The notes under the pieces are model-generated. The model had not been told where the DNA came from. It saw only the letters and a program-made list of their open reading frames with translations, and ran no database searches. Both the position numbers and the translations under genes were made by a program. Positions 49,177-61,130 of a stretch of 64,000 bases of DNA are shown here, one piece after another (positions within the stretch are counted from its first letter, which is position 1; each line of letters begins with the position of its first letter). Source of the stretch: Certhia americana (Eukaryota; Chordata; Aves; Passeriformes; Certhiidae); the NCBI GenBank assembly GCA_018697195.1, contig JAGMWU010000039.1, positions 1 through 64,000 on the forward strand, in the 5' to 3' direction.

Positions 49177-51532
49177 CCCTTTTCCTGCATCTGATCTTTC
49201 CCTTTAAAAGGGTGGTTTGTCAGCATTCTGCCAGGACCATCAATCCTGCCCCAGGACTTTCAGTCCATGTCTCAATTTGCCACATTTCTTTTCCAGCCAT
49301 TTCCTCTCCAGCATATCCACAGCAACCCACACTTCTGCCTTTGGCCCTACACAGTCTCCTCTCCGTTGCATTTTTTCCCTTCTTCTTTGGCAATGTTTCC
49401 TTTTTTCCATTTCAAGACAGAGGGCAAATGAGCAGTGACCTCTGTAGCTGGCACCAGGACCTCTCCTGTGGCTAGAGAGGAGCCAACCCCTGCAGGAGAG
49501 GCAGCCAAGTTCCTTTCCCAGGAGAGGACTGCCACCTCCCCACAGCAGTTCCTCTCTGCTGAGAAGCAGAACTGAGTCAAGTCAAATTTAGATATTGATT
49601 TATCCTCTGTTTTCCTATTCTCTTCTATGAAAGAAGAAATTCTCTCAGGAGAATGTGGTAGCTCTAATAGAGGGAGCTAAAAATCCACATTTTTATCCCT
49701 ACGTACAAACTACTTTTAGAAGAAAGCCATATAAATTTCTGCTTATTGGATTAAAAAAAAAAAGTTGCAAATTTTTAAATTTTAAGTATCTGAGTTCCAT
49801 CAGAGATCTATTAGAAGTACCACAATAGCATAGATAGGAAGTTAACTTCTTGAAAATAGTATTTGCTGGATGATGTGCTGCTTTCAGAGAACAGGGGTTC
49901 AAATATGCATGTTTCTGCTTTTCAGCTAGCTTGCCTTTATGCTATTTATATACCCAGGAATAGCAGGAAGCACCCTAAATATATATTTCTACGTAATGGG
50001 ATATTTTTTTCTTGTCATTAATTTTCAATACTAAAATTGAAGGAGGTCATGTGACCTGCACAGGTTTTGTTCAAACTCTTTGTGAACCCCCTGTAACAAT
50101 CCTGCACTGACTCCACTGCCCTACAAGGTACACATCACCCTTTTGTGAGTGTCATTTGTGTCTGAAGCACCCGGGCTAGGTGTCCACCAGCCCGTGCAGG
50201 GCCTCAGTACCTGCCCCAGACAAGAATGGACATTGCCATTTACATTGCCCCTGGCTTTAGAAAGGGCAAATTCAGCACTGCAGGAATGGAAAGAGATGTA
50301 AAACTCCTTGTGTATCCAAGTTTCCTAATGCTAAAAAAAGATAAATAGCCATACATTAGTTGCAATTTTGGTTTGGCATTCAGAGTCTCTATCGCCCACA
50401 GGGCACCAATTCTGTTACAGTCCTAATCACCTTCTAATTCATTTTTTAGTTAAGTAGGAAACAGAGACAATGACCATCTTTCAAATCTCCAGGCTCTCCA
50501 CGGGTTTGTTTTTGGTTTTAACATGCTGCAGGACCTTCTGTTCCAAGGTCATTTCAGCTTCACCAAGTGGAAACAGGTCACAGTGACACGCAGTGCTTGA
50601 GATGTCGATCTGCACACACACTAATTCTAGTTATTTCTGCACTATTCCAGCCCTGTTCTGCCTCTTTCACCACACAGTGTCATAACAAAACTGATGAGCA
50701 CACAATAAATTCAGCACCTATCAGGCCAAACAACTGTGAGGGCTCTGCATGGCAGGCGCTTGTCCAAAATTGATGTTGGTTAATAGACAAAGGAATGCCA
50801 CTTCTATCCCAGTGAAGGAGAGTGACGAAAGGCACGTCTGAAGTGCCCGGTGCTGGCTCCTTGCCCCAGGAATGCCACACTTCCCCTTGCTGGGACTGTG
50901 ATAAGCCCAGCTATGTTTAGCAGTTCTGGCCAGCAGGCTGTAGGTGGGAGCAGCCAGAGCTCCTGTGGGTGTCCTGTCAGCACTGAGTGCTTTAACCTTC
51001 AGCTGGTCTCACACATACTCCAAATGGTAGAGGCACACACAGATCAGGGCAGTGAGGTGGGTCAAAAATCACTGTGAATTAAACAAGGAATTTGTTTGGG
51101 AGAGTTGAGACATATAGATCTCTCTGCAGTATTTTGGTAATGAGAAATTGAGTCTGAGCTTTTGCTGATGTTGCTGTAAAGTCCTGGGGGACTCACAGCT
51201 TCCAGTTGTGGGAAACAAACTTTATCAAAACAGAGAACCCTGGAAACCAAATTTAAAAGACAAAACAAGACAAACAGTTTTCTCTTCAGCAAAGATATCC
51301 TAGAAAAGTAAATTTTGCACAAACAGGCACAGAAACAAAGCCATTTGAAACAGAAGTGCCTTGAGATATCCAAAACACAGTTTCTTTAAAGCTGTATGCT
51401 CTGACACAAAAGCATAACTGGAACATGATCTGGAATTTCAGGATGATTTACACTCAGAAATGTTCATACCTCAAGATATGTTAGCTGTTGCCATCATTTT
51501 ATCAAGGTCAATAATTTAAATTTTAAAAAAAC

Positions 51533-51560
51533 CACACACACACACGTTTATATATATCTC
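51533..51560. repeat. Short (CA)n/(TA)n microsatellite
   Basis: About seven CA dinucleotides, then GTTTATATATATCT. A short and probably low-variability array. Confidence 0.85.
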
Positions 51561-52562
51561 CACCATAGGAACTAAGATAGAACTGCAGTTATTTTTTTAG
51601 TTTATTTCTTTTGTTGGAAGAACTGCAAAGATAAATCACAAAAAAATTAAATAAAATCCTATTTTTATGAGCTAGATTAATTTTCAGAGTGCTTTGTTCT
51701 GCTACTCAAAGAGATTAGAATTTTAAAAATTGAAATAAACCCTATTACATTAAAAAAAACTTTGGTAGAGACTGAAAAAGTCTGAAGTGTTTGGAAACCT
51801 TTTTTCTCCAGATTCTGTTTCCAAAACTTTGGAAAAAGAAAAAAGAAAATGGAAAAGCTTTCTTTGCAAGGATTATCTTCTAAATTTTGGGAAGCATAAA
51901 GAAACCTAAGAAATTGGGAATTTCTCCTGAGGGAATGAATAAATAAGCAAGAATAAGCAAAGGGACAATAAACCATTAGCTTTCCAATATTATCATTCTT
52001 TCTGTAGTTGAAAAAGCAGAATACAGTGCCAATTAAGTTGATTTCCACTGGTATATGAGTTAGAAATTTTAATATTAAAAGCAAAATCCAGAATAAATTT
52101 GACAGTAGTATTTAGGGCTGCTCAGAGGGAATCAAAGACTTAAAACTTAATCCTAACTGGTAGAGAAAATGCAGATGTAGATTAAGATGGTCTCAAATAT
52201 CCTTTATCCTTCATTAAGTTTTAGGAAAAAGATGCCCACAAAGTTAGCAGAAGGGCTTCCATCCAGGTGTCAGAAGACAATTGATAAATATTTTTGGGAA
52301 AATGGTGCTGCAAGAAGGTGTGTCCCAAGCATTTCTTCAGCAAGATGGAGAAAAGGTCATGAAGCAAAGCAAGTTTAAAATTTTCTGACAGCAAAGTTAC
52401 ACTACTCAAATCAGCAGCCATGGGACTTTGCCCAAGAAGATGGCAGAGCCGTGGCAGGTCAAAACCAAATATCCAAGACAAGCCTATAAGGCCAAAAAAT
52501 GTAAGATATACAAGGGGCATTTATAGTGGAAGGCTGTGGGAGTCAGCAAGAGAGGTACAGAA

Positions 52563-53258
52563 CTAAAACAGCAAGGCAGGCAACTGCACAGCCTTTCCCT
52601 CATCCACCAGACAGGTGACCTGGTCAAAAAAGCAGACCAGGCTGGTCAAGCAGGATCTGTCTTTCCTTAAACCATGTGGGGATCTGACCCCTTGGTTGTC
52701 ATGATAACCTGTTCTAGAACCTTCCCCAGCACTGAGGGCAGGCTGACAAGTCTGAAGTTCCCTGGACCCTCCTTCCAACCTTTCTTGTGGATGGGTGTCA
52801 CACTGGCCAACCTCTAGTTGTCTGGGACCACCCTGGCAAGCCAGGACTAATGACAAATGATGGAGTGGCTTGGTGACCTCTCCCACTATCTCTTTCAATA
52901 TCCTTGGATGAATTCCATCCAGCCTCGTAGACTTGTGAGTGTCCAAGTGCCAGTAAATCACTAACTCCTCCTGGATTGTAGGGGCTCTAGTCTGATCCCT
53001 GTCTACCAGCTCAGGGGGCCAGCTACCCTTAGGATAACCATTCTTTCTGGTGAAGACTGAGGCAAAGAAGGTATCAAGGTACCTCAGCTTTTCTTCACCC
53101 TTGGTGATAGTGTTCTCCTCTGCCTCTAAAACAGGATGGAGATTTTTCTTGGCCCTCCTTTTACAGCTGTTGCTATATTTATAAAGACACTTTTTATTAG
53201 ATTTCACTGTGATGGTCAGATGGAGCTTTTCTGATTCTCTGTCTACATGACCTAACAA
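52563..53258 (-). pseudogene. Decayed CR1 reverse-transcriptase reading frame
   Basis: The 231-codon frame is the longest in the window and is a relic of CR1 ORF2, which encoded an endonuclease and reverse transcriptase. Recognised CR1-type pieces are NKKCLYKY (residues 21-28), FFASVF (64-69), HLDTHKS (104-110), DGIHPRIL (114-121) and DRSCLTSLVCFFDQVT (200-215), followed by CLVDEGKAV (216-224). Between about residues 138 and 185 similarity moves to another frame, where a stop precedes a VTPI-HKKG-type stretch and an LVSLPSVLGKVLEQ stretch. At least two frameshifts are therefore present. The start codon is incidental, since similarity continues upstream to about 53590. The catalytic aspartates are not in the preserved part. 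It cannot encode an active enzyme. Confidence 0.85.
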
Positions 53259-53590
53259 TATCCTTGTACTCTTCCTGAGTTGCCTGCCCCTTCTTCCAAA
53301 GGTTGCAAAGCCTCTTTTTTAACCCTGTTCAGCCAGGTTTGTCTTCTTCTCATCAGCTCCTCTTTCATCACATAGGGATGTCCTACTTCCACACCTTTAA
53401 GATTTCTTTCTTAAAGTGTGTCCAGCCTTTTGCCATTAAGGACTGCTTCCCAAGGGACTCTCCAAACCAGTGACCTAAATAGGCCAAAGTCCATCTGGAA
53501 GTCCAAGATCAATGTTTTGTTGACCTCCCTTCATATTTCACAAAGAGTCAAAAACTATCCTTTCATGGTTTTGATGTTGGAAGACGTTCA
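52565..53590 (-). mobile_element. CR1 LINE internal fragment (ORF2 region)
   Basis: About 1 kb of a CR1-type LINE, truncated at both ends, with its 5' side at the right. Going from 53590 leftward, it covers the end of the endonuclease domain, the linker leading to the reverse transcriptase, and the N-terminal part of that domain. It stops before the catalytic FADD-type motif and has no 3' tail, so the 3' half was lost by deletion or lies outside what I can recognise. Many in-frame stops and shifts show long decay. It has longer coding similarity than the other CR1 copies here, which keep only 3' ends. Confidence 0.85.
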
Positions 53591-56500
53591 ACACAGAACT
53601 AAAGAAAGTTGTAAGGATGTATAGCAGCCACTCCTAAATCTTCCAGTTTGCACAGGGAAGGCTTTGTATCTTGGAACAGTAATAGAATTGCTGTCCAGGA
53701 TTGCCAGAACTCACAGGCAGAGTGAAGGTTTGGGCTGTGCTCCTATGGATTTACAAAAAAGAATTTTCTGGAGCAAAGCATCTGGCAGTGATAGACACTA
53801 CCAGACAGAGAGAGACACATTTGAAACACACCACGTTTTTGAAGCCAATTTTATTAACAACTTTAGTGTTATTTGACAAGCTCCCCACCATCTCCATCAG
53901 TGTGTTTTCCTCAAAATATTTCCACAAAGATTTTAAAATAAATGCAAGCTCTGTATTCTGACACACAGAATTTGCCAGGAGTGCTTTAGCAAAGAAAGCC
54001 ACAATGTTGCTGCATGACAATTAAATTAACAAACAAACAAACAAAAAAAGCTAAGGAGCACTGCAGAGCCAAGTGTTGATCCATTTCTTCTTTAACTGCA
54101 GATTTTGGTTTTTTGCCACTGAAACTGAAGAGGACCAGAACTCATCCATTTGGCTTCTGAACAATCTACCTTAAGATAACCATTGTTCCCTTCTCAATTC
54201 TAGTGCAGATAAATGTCTCTCAAATCAACACCAGATACTTCTCTTAAATCATACATAAATTAAATTCTTCCAAGGAGTATGATTTCCCTCCAAAACACTG
54301 AATTTACTTTGTTTCTTTTTTCCTTCTCTTTCCTCTTAATCTTTTTTTTTTTATTTCATGCCCCCAAACCAACAGGCTGAATTGTCCCCATGGGCTATTG
54401 ATGGCAATAAAGTGGACTGCTCAGCAGCTGTGCCCTACTGCCTGCCCTATCGATTAGTTTCTCACATGGCTCTTAATAGGTTTATTGATATTTTGGATTC
54501 ATTTTGCCCTGATTTTTGTCAATTTTCACATTTGCACAGTCAGGTTCCATTTTGCTTGAGGAATGTATGCAATTAGTCCAGCTCTCAAAAAGCACGTTCT
54601 CTCACTGAGGACTTATTTGGTGGATTTATCTACCCATTTCTTTGCCTTTTCTAGTGTTTCTTTGAGGTTTTTTGGCTCTCATCTCATTTTGGTTCATGTA
54701 TTTAGGTAGTTAGCACTCAGAAAACAGAGGATCTGTGATTTATCTAACCTCCAAATAATTTCAAGTTTTTCGTGGACCCCAGCCTGCCATTATTGTCTGA
54801 CCGTGTTTTAAAACTACTTTTATATTTGTAATACATTTTGCTGGCATTAACTGGCATAGGATAGATATTGTGGCAAGGTAACAGTGCTTTACTTCAGACA
54901 AAGATTTGTTTCTCTGCCTTTAAGAAGAAAGGCTAGTAAACAAATGCATTCAAGTATGAACTGTTACTCATTTAAATCTTACTGAAGAGTAGAAAACAGA
55001 TCCAATGAAAATATTTGTCCTTAAGATTTCAGGGACTATGGAAATTGTGCAGCTTCTGGAACCTCTTCAAAAGACAGAGTACTAAGTGGGTTTACTGATT
55101 GTTGACAAATATTATGCCACCAAATGTTTCCAAGTTTCTCATATGTTGATTATTTCACTTGATTTTGTGTAATTTTACAAGATTTTTACTACTGAGATGG
55201 TGTTCTATTTGGCGTGCTTTGAAAGAATTAAGGCATCATTTATCCCAAACTGTTTTCTCTCTATAAGAATCAATCTCATTTGCAAGACTTATTTTCAGTT
55301 ATTTTTATGCTCTTTTCCCAGGATGCTACTTCGTGCACTATATTGCTTTACATTTTTCATACCACCTTGCTCTTCAGTTTTATGAGATTATACCTACTGT
55401 TCATTTAAAAATCCATGGTACAAAACACCTTGCAATATCAATGATTTTAAACTAGTGGGAATGTCACTTGTAGATTAAAGCAAAACCAAACCAACTGTAC
55501 CCTTCTACTATGTTAAATGCAGAGAAAAGGATATGTTACTTTAAGTCCACCCAGAGAACTGGGGAAAACCACAACAGTGCACTATCAATGTGTAGCCAAG
55601 ATGTAAGAATATTTTTGTCATGTTCTTAACACAATTTGTAACCAAATCTGTTGTCAAATGGACAACAGACAAATGCCTCACTGTGTGCTTTGTGATTCCC
55701 TTGGTACTTCACAGACAGGTTAATCGCAAAAAAGGAAAGCTTATTTTCTCACAGAAGAACAAAAATCTCAGTGTGACTTTTCTAACTATGAATACTGTTG
55801 AGGAAAATCCCCCATGAAGTAAATGGAATTTTAACTTCTGACTTAGTCAGACTTTCAACCCAGTATCTGCAAGATTTAAGCACTGGAAGAAGAAACAAGA
55901 ATTTTTGGACTTAAAAATAATCTTGAAGAAACTAAAGGCTTTATAATTTTCACTATAAAGTCATTAAACCTTTTTTTTAAAGCCCCAAATTTAAAAAAAC
56001 CTGACAAACTATGGAAAGCATCAGCCTTTAGAATATTACACAGGGGTTTCTGCTTAAAAATATGAGTTTAAAACTGCCTATATGCTCATTCGCTTAGCAA
56101 GGATTAATGCTGGATGCCTCTCATGTTAGGCTAGGCTACAACAAACAAACCAGAGATTTAGTAATGTCAACATTTTTATGTGAGAGTTTTTGTTTTATTT
56201 TTTTTCTTCATTTTAAATCTTACAGATTTTTTACCAATATGACTTAATTTCATTTTCAGTAAGTATTGATATACATAATCGTATTATTTTGCTATCATGC
56301 TCTGAGTTTCATTGACAAACCTTCATCTGTTTTAAAAGTAAACAAATTCTGGCATAATGAAACCCTAATTGTAAGTGAGGCCTCTGGGCTCTCCTTTAAC
56401 ACAAATTAAAATGCATTTGAGAAGATAATATTTTTCAGGTGTTTCTCAAAAAGTAGAGGACCTTAATACGATATCTTTGAAGTAACATATATGTAGTATA

Positions 56501-57205
56501 CATGAGGAAAAATAGGTCCCTCTATCAGTTATAGTTACACATTGAGTTGCCACGATTTTTAGCTGAATTGGAACCAAGACTGGCTGCCTTTTGTTTACAC
56601 AGGAGGATTAGCACAGGAGGATAAATGAGGGGTTCTTGGCTGGCTGAGGATTATAGAAATAACAGAAAGACCTCATAAAACCAGATAGCATCCTGCAGCT
56701 CCAAAAAGCTAAAGTTTGGCAGGCACACACTGTGGTTAAAGCTTCCTTATTTGGGAAGAAAAGAGCAGTAATACTAAAAAAGTTGAGAGAGAAACAGTGT
56801 TCTCTGAGAAGACTTAAATTCAGATAAGCTAAAGCAGACATATATTAACTGGGCAAGCATCAAACTGATGCTCTGATAACCACTTCTTCCAATGGAAAAG
56901 TTTGGATTTTGGCTCTCTGAATTTTGTTTCCAGTCAATTTTTATTAGACAGCAATATTTAATATCTGAACACAGAGCGTTCCAGCTTCCTTTCCCTTTGA
57001 AGCCTGGAGTGCTATGGCTGCTCAAAGCAGGGAATCAGAGAACCTCCTGTTGCCTTTGGTCAGAAGCATCTCCCTCAGAAGCCAGGAAGGAGGCAGTGCC
57101 AGCTGCTAGCTAATAAGCAGCCACCTTTTCCTGGAAAGCTCCAGGCTTTAAAACACATCAAGTTACCAACAATAAGGGTTAGTGTTCAGTCTGTGCCATG
57201 CTGGA
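53591..57205. other. Unique AT-rich non-coding stretch
   Basis: No gene or known repeat is seen apart from an (AAAC)n tract at 54.03 kb and a T-rich run near 54.35 kb. Confidence 0.6.
54028..54049. repeat. (AAAC)n microsatellite
   Basis: Four AACA/CAAA tetramers followed by A7. A short array. Confidence 0.85.
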
Positions 57206-57209
57206 AAAC

Positions 57210-57350
57210 TACCTGCCATGGACAAGGTTGGAAGGGACCACTGGAGAGACCACCTAGTCCAACCTCCCTGCTCAAGCAGGCTTTCCTAGAGCACTTTACT
57301 CAGGATTGGGTCCAGACAGCTTTTGAAGATCTCCAGAGAAAGAGAATATT
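57210..57350 (-). mobile_element. CR1 LINE, short 3' end
   Basis: The + strand reads 'aaggttggaagggaccactg', 'gagaccacctagtccaacct', 'ccctgctcaagcaggctttc', 'ctagagcactttactcagga' and 'ttgggtccagacagcttttg' and ends near 'aagatctccagagaaagaga'. This is the reverse complement of a CR1 3' region of the subfamily with a ctgctcaagcaggg-cacctagagcaggttgcacaggat block. The terminal repeat (attctatgatt type) is not preserved at the left edge. It is strongly 5'-truncated at the right. Confidence 0.9.
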
Positions 57351-58097
57351 GTCATTCAGTAAAATCAGGTCCTCAGAGAACCTATGGTGTTAAAAAGAGC
57401 TTCTAAACAGTCACCTGGTCTGTTTCTTTGATACAAGTGCATGGAACAACAGTTACACCGTTCCTGACCAACAGTTGCTTAATACATTCTCAGAAGCCCT
57501 TTTCATGACAGACAGTTTTCAGGGCTCCAGTGAGTCATCTTCCTGTTAGGTTTCCTAAAGCCTAATCCAGGCTAGCTTTGTTGCAGTTTCAGCCCACAGA
57601 ATTTACTGTCCTCCTACCCCACCCAAATGTGGGGGGAAAGTTACCATCTGTGATTGCCCTGGCCTTTTATTAGACAGTGACTACAGTGGTGGTCTCAGAA
57701 TTCTATAGACTAAGCAGCAGACTTTGACTTTTATTTTTAATAGCTCATGGTTTCTAGACTTGGGATCATTTTTTTTTTTGTCCTCATTTGGAACCCCTTC
57801 AATGGGCCAACTTCTGCTTGAGTTGCAAAGCCACAACCCTGAGACATTATTCTAATCAAGATATCACACTCAGCACAACTGGGATAGCTCTCCTGTCTTG
57901 TATGGTCTCTTCTTGCTGTTGTGGCTCAGCAGGAATAGTCCCTTTTTGTGACAACAAAATGATATTCACACAAACCAGTCCTTTTCAGACAAAAGAAGCA
58001 GCATAGGAACTCAGACAGTCATCTGTACAAACATAGGTCCTGCATTATCCTACCACCAAGAGACACCTGTAGTCAAAATCTTCCCTTTTCTGGGAAA

Positions 58098-58115
58098 GGA
58101 GGACACAAGTCCTCC
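58098..58115. repeat. Small perfect hairpin (7-bp GC-rich stem)
   Basis: GGAGGAC, loop acaa, GTCCTCC, with partial outer pairing (ctggg and cccag). Short enough to occur by chance. Confidence 0.55.
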
Positions 58116-61084
58116 CAGAATTCACAAATCACATCTATCAGTCAGCTGCAAGGATCCCCCCCATGGGATCTGGTCCAGTCTATTCTCTTAGTAGTTCAAA
58201 TAATGTAAAAACCACATGGCATTACAACAAAGATTTCTTGTATATGGAAGCCAACATTTTGGGGCCCAACACATCTTCTGCATGATCATGTATTTATGAG
58301 AAGAACCTTGGTGGGTCAGCTCAACATTCTACATCTGAAATCTCAGAATTCCAGGTGGATTTTGTAAAATTCTTATCAGATGATTGAAAAAAATTCCAAA
58401 CCAAATACATAATTTCTTGTAAGAGCATATTAAATATTAAAGCCTGAACTCCAATGGAAATAAAAAATATTCCTGAAAATCCTCCCTCCTGCAAATATCT
58501 ATATCTGTCATAGTAGTAGTGGAATTTAGGAAGCTTGCAGACAAAGCCAGTGTATCACACGTAGACTGGATTCTGTTGTGATGCCAACACTTCACAGATC
58601 TCAAAACATTGCAAAATATTGCACCTTGACCATATAACCCCTGGCTTCTTATCTCCACATTTGCCTGCTGCCGTCCTACTATCTCGTCTTCAAAAGATAC
58701 AGGGAAGCAGAAAAGGATCAGCAAAGCTCTGGAAAATCTCTGGAGCTGGGAGACTGGGTAAGGCAGACCAATATTCCTATAGAAGATTATCTATGTATGT
58801 TGGGCTGCTGGGACCAGTTTGTACACAAACAAAAGAAGTGACTTAAGGCCCAAATATATTCACACAGCATTCAAGAAAAGCTAGAACTTAGAGGCTGATT
58901 CCCTGTAAAGCTAAATAGGCTGTGGAATATCCCCTTTGGAGTTCACAGGCCTCTTGGGCTAGCTGGATGTTGCTGGTACAGAAAAGAACCAGTTACAACT
59001 TCCCCTAAATTCCAGTTAACTCAAACCATGGGTTTGGCTCGGCAAAAAAAACCAAACTAAAAAACAAACCCTCTAACTGGTATTGTAGAAAACTGCAGCA
59101 AGAGAGGAGAAACTTGGAACAGATTTTCTCAAGTGTTTCTAATGTATCCAACATTTTCTCCCATAAAACCAGTAAGCACATCCCTTACACACAGGAGAAA
59201 CAAGCATATGTGGATGAAAGTTATACCTAACTTGAAGGAGAAAAGGAATCCATAGTTCCCTAATTGCTTTCAAAAGCCACAAATGATCTGTAATTTCTTT
59301 ATAAACACATCTGACTGAATGTCTTCACAAGGTCAAAGTTCAGTTGTGTTCCACTTGAGCTAATTTACTGTGTTGTAAAACTTGAGATCAAAAAGTATTT
59401 AAAACCATATAAGCAGGAGACTAGAAAAAATAGTAAGAGTTACAGCTCATGATAAAGGATATAGTAATGCATCAAATGGAAGAGTTCAGCCTTTATTTAT
59501 TTCCAGAGAGCCTGGAAGCAATTATTAAAGCTGAAGAGCTGTGGGTTTAATGAATGTGGAACATTATTACATGTCAAAAAGATCTTAGTCCATGATTTAA
59601 AGGATATAAATTAAATTAATCATTTGATTAGAATTGCTTTAAGCAAAAACCTAAGTAGGAAATATTTGAGAAAAGCAAATGTAGAATCTGTAAATTTAAA
59701 AAAAAAGGAGAAAGACAAGAAAAAAAAAGATAAAAAGGATTTGCACTGTGAAACATGCCTTACTAACAAGAAAGTAAAACAGTAGAGGTCTGGAGAAGCT
59801 CCCAGCAGTGAGTTACATCATTTACTGCAATGCTTGACTAAATTTCAAATGGACTTGGAGTGCAGAACGTTCTCTGTATAACACTAGCAGGCCAATTGTG
59901 GGCTCCAAATAAAAGGAAAGGATTCATCATTTACCATCCCTTCTGCAGCTTTCTTTTCATTTCAACAAAAGGCTGTTTCAATTAGAGCTGTGCAGATTCT
60001 CTGTGCTGAGTTCAGTTCAAAGTGTTCTTATGCAATGCCAGCATCTCCAGGGATCAGCCTCCCTGCAGGCCAAGCTGTCCCAGGGCTGGGACTGAGATTT
60101 GTTTGGGTCAAGCTCTGCTTGCCATCTCTCCTCTCAGCTCTCTGCAGAGTGCTGCTTCTCAGAGGGGCCTGATCCAACCTCTTTCCAGAAATTTCAACTG
60201 TCTTCTCTCCCACCCTTTGGGCTGGATCTCGAGGCTACTGCAAGGAAAGCCCCCTCCTTGGCAGCTCTCCTCATCCCCTCTCCCAAGGGGGTCCTGCAGC
60301 TCCATTACCCATGTTTGGGTCTGCAGTTAACCACACACTTTTCTTCTACCTTTTCCAGCCACAATGATGCCAGAGATCTACATGCAATTGCCATCTCCAG
60401 GTGTTCCTTAATAGAAGAGTTAAAGGGTTTCTAAGATGCACCCATCCTGTTTAGAAAAGCACACAATACTCAAAGTTTTGTGCATCCAATGACATCTCCT
60501 CCAGCACTGAAAAACTCAGGCGTACAATGGGTTGCAAAGCATCTGCAACCTGGAGGCAAATCCATACAGAGTTGAAGCCGTGACACTGTGCATTGTTAAT
60601 AGTCATCCTCATTTTTGGAATTAATTCAACACATTTGTCTTGGCCTACAAGCTAAAACATGACACCAAAAATAAACTGCATTTCCTAACAGCTAGAAAAA
60701 TACTTTCAACAAACTGATTTCATCTCTGTGTCTCATTTACAATTAAGTAGAATACTCTATAGCTGAATGGTAAAAAAGAAATAGGATCCAGCTTAGAAAT
60801 GCTGGATTAACCTGTTAATGTCTGAGTACTCGGAGAAAAAAACCACAGTAATTGCGTCCATTACTATTTAAATGAAATAAACACAGCTGAAGGGAACACA
60901 ACTACACAACTATTGTATAGACTCTGAACATTCCAGTTCAATATTGCAAATAATAGGGGCATCTCCAAACACAATTTCCCAAAAAAACTGAACTCTTTTG
61001 CCCTAAGTATGTTGGCCTGTAAATATAACAGTGTGAAGTATTATGACATACTTATTAGATTATGTCAGACCCTCACATCTGACG

Positions 61085-61130
61085 CTGATTGGCTGCAAGA
61101 GCTAACATTGTTTATATTTTTGTATATAAT
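61085..61130 (+). promoter_or_regulatory. Y-box (inverted CCAAT) with TATA-like sequence
   Basis: CTGATTGGCT at 61085-61094 fits the Y-box consensus CTGATTGGYY bound by NF-Y. GTATATAAT at 61122-61130 is TATA-like. The spacing of roughly 30 bases could suit a + strand promoter with a start near 61155. TATA-like words are common in AT-rich DNA, no CpG island or exon follows, and nothing else supports transcription. Confidence 0.15.

Larger units (their letters stand above)
41850..52560. other. Non-coding stretch with simple repeats
   Basis: No gene or transposon is recognised. It includes an A/C-rich patch at 43.9 kb, a T28 tract at 46.36 kb, a 21-bp tandem duplication at 49.14 kb in a pyrimidine-rich region, and a short (CA)n at 51.53 kb. 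A 137-codon minus frame at 48223-48636 and a 135-codon minus frame at 51677-52084 are unrecognised and probably chance. Confidence 0.55.

Noticed and set aside
51677..52084. 135-codon minus-strand frame rich in F, L, S and K
   Set aside because: Follows from AT-rich skewed composition. No signal peptide plus domain structure or known family.
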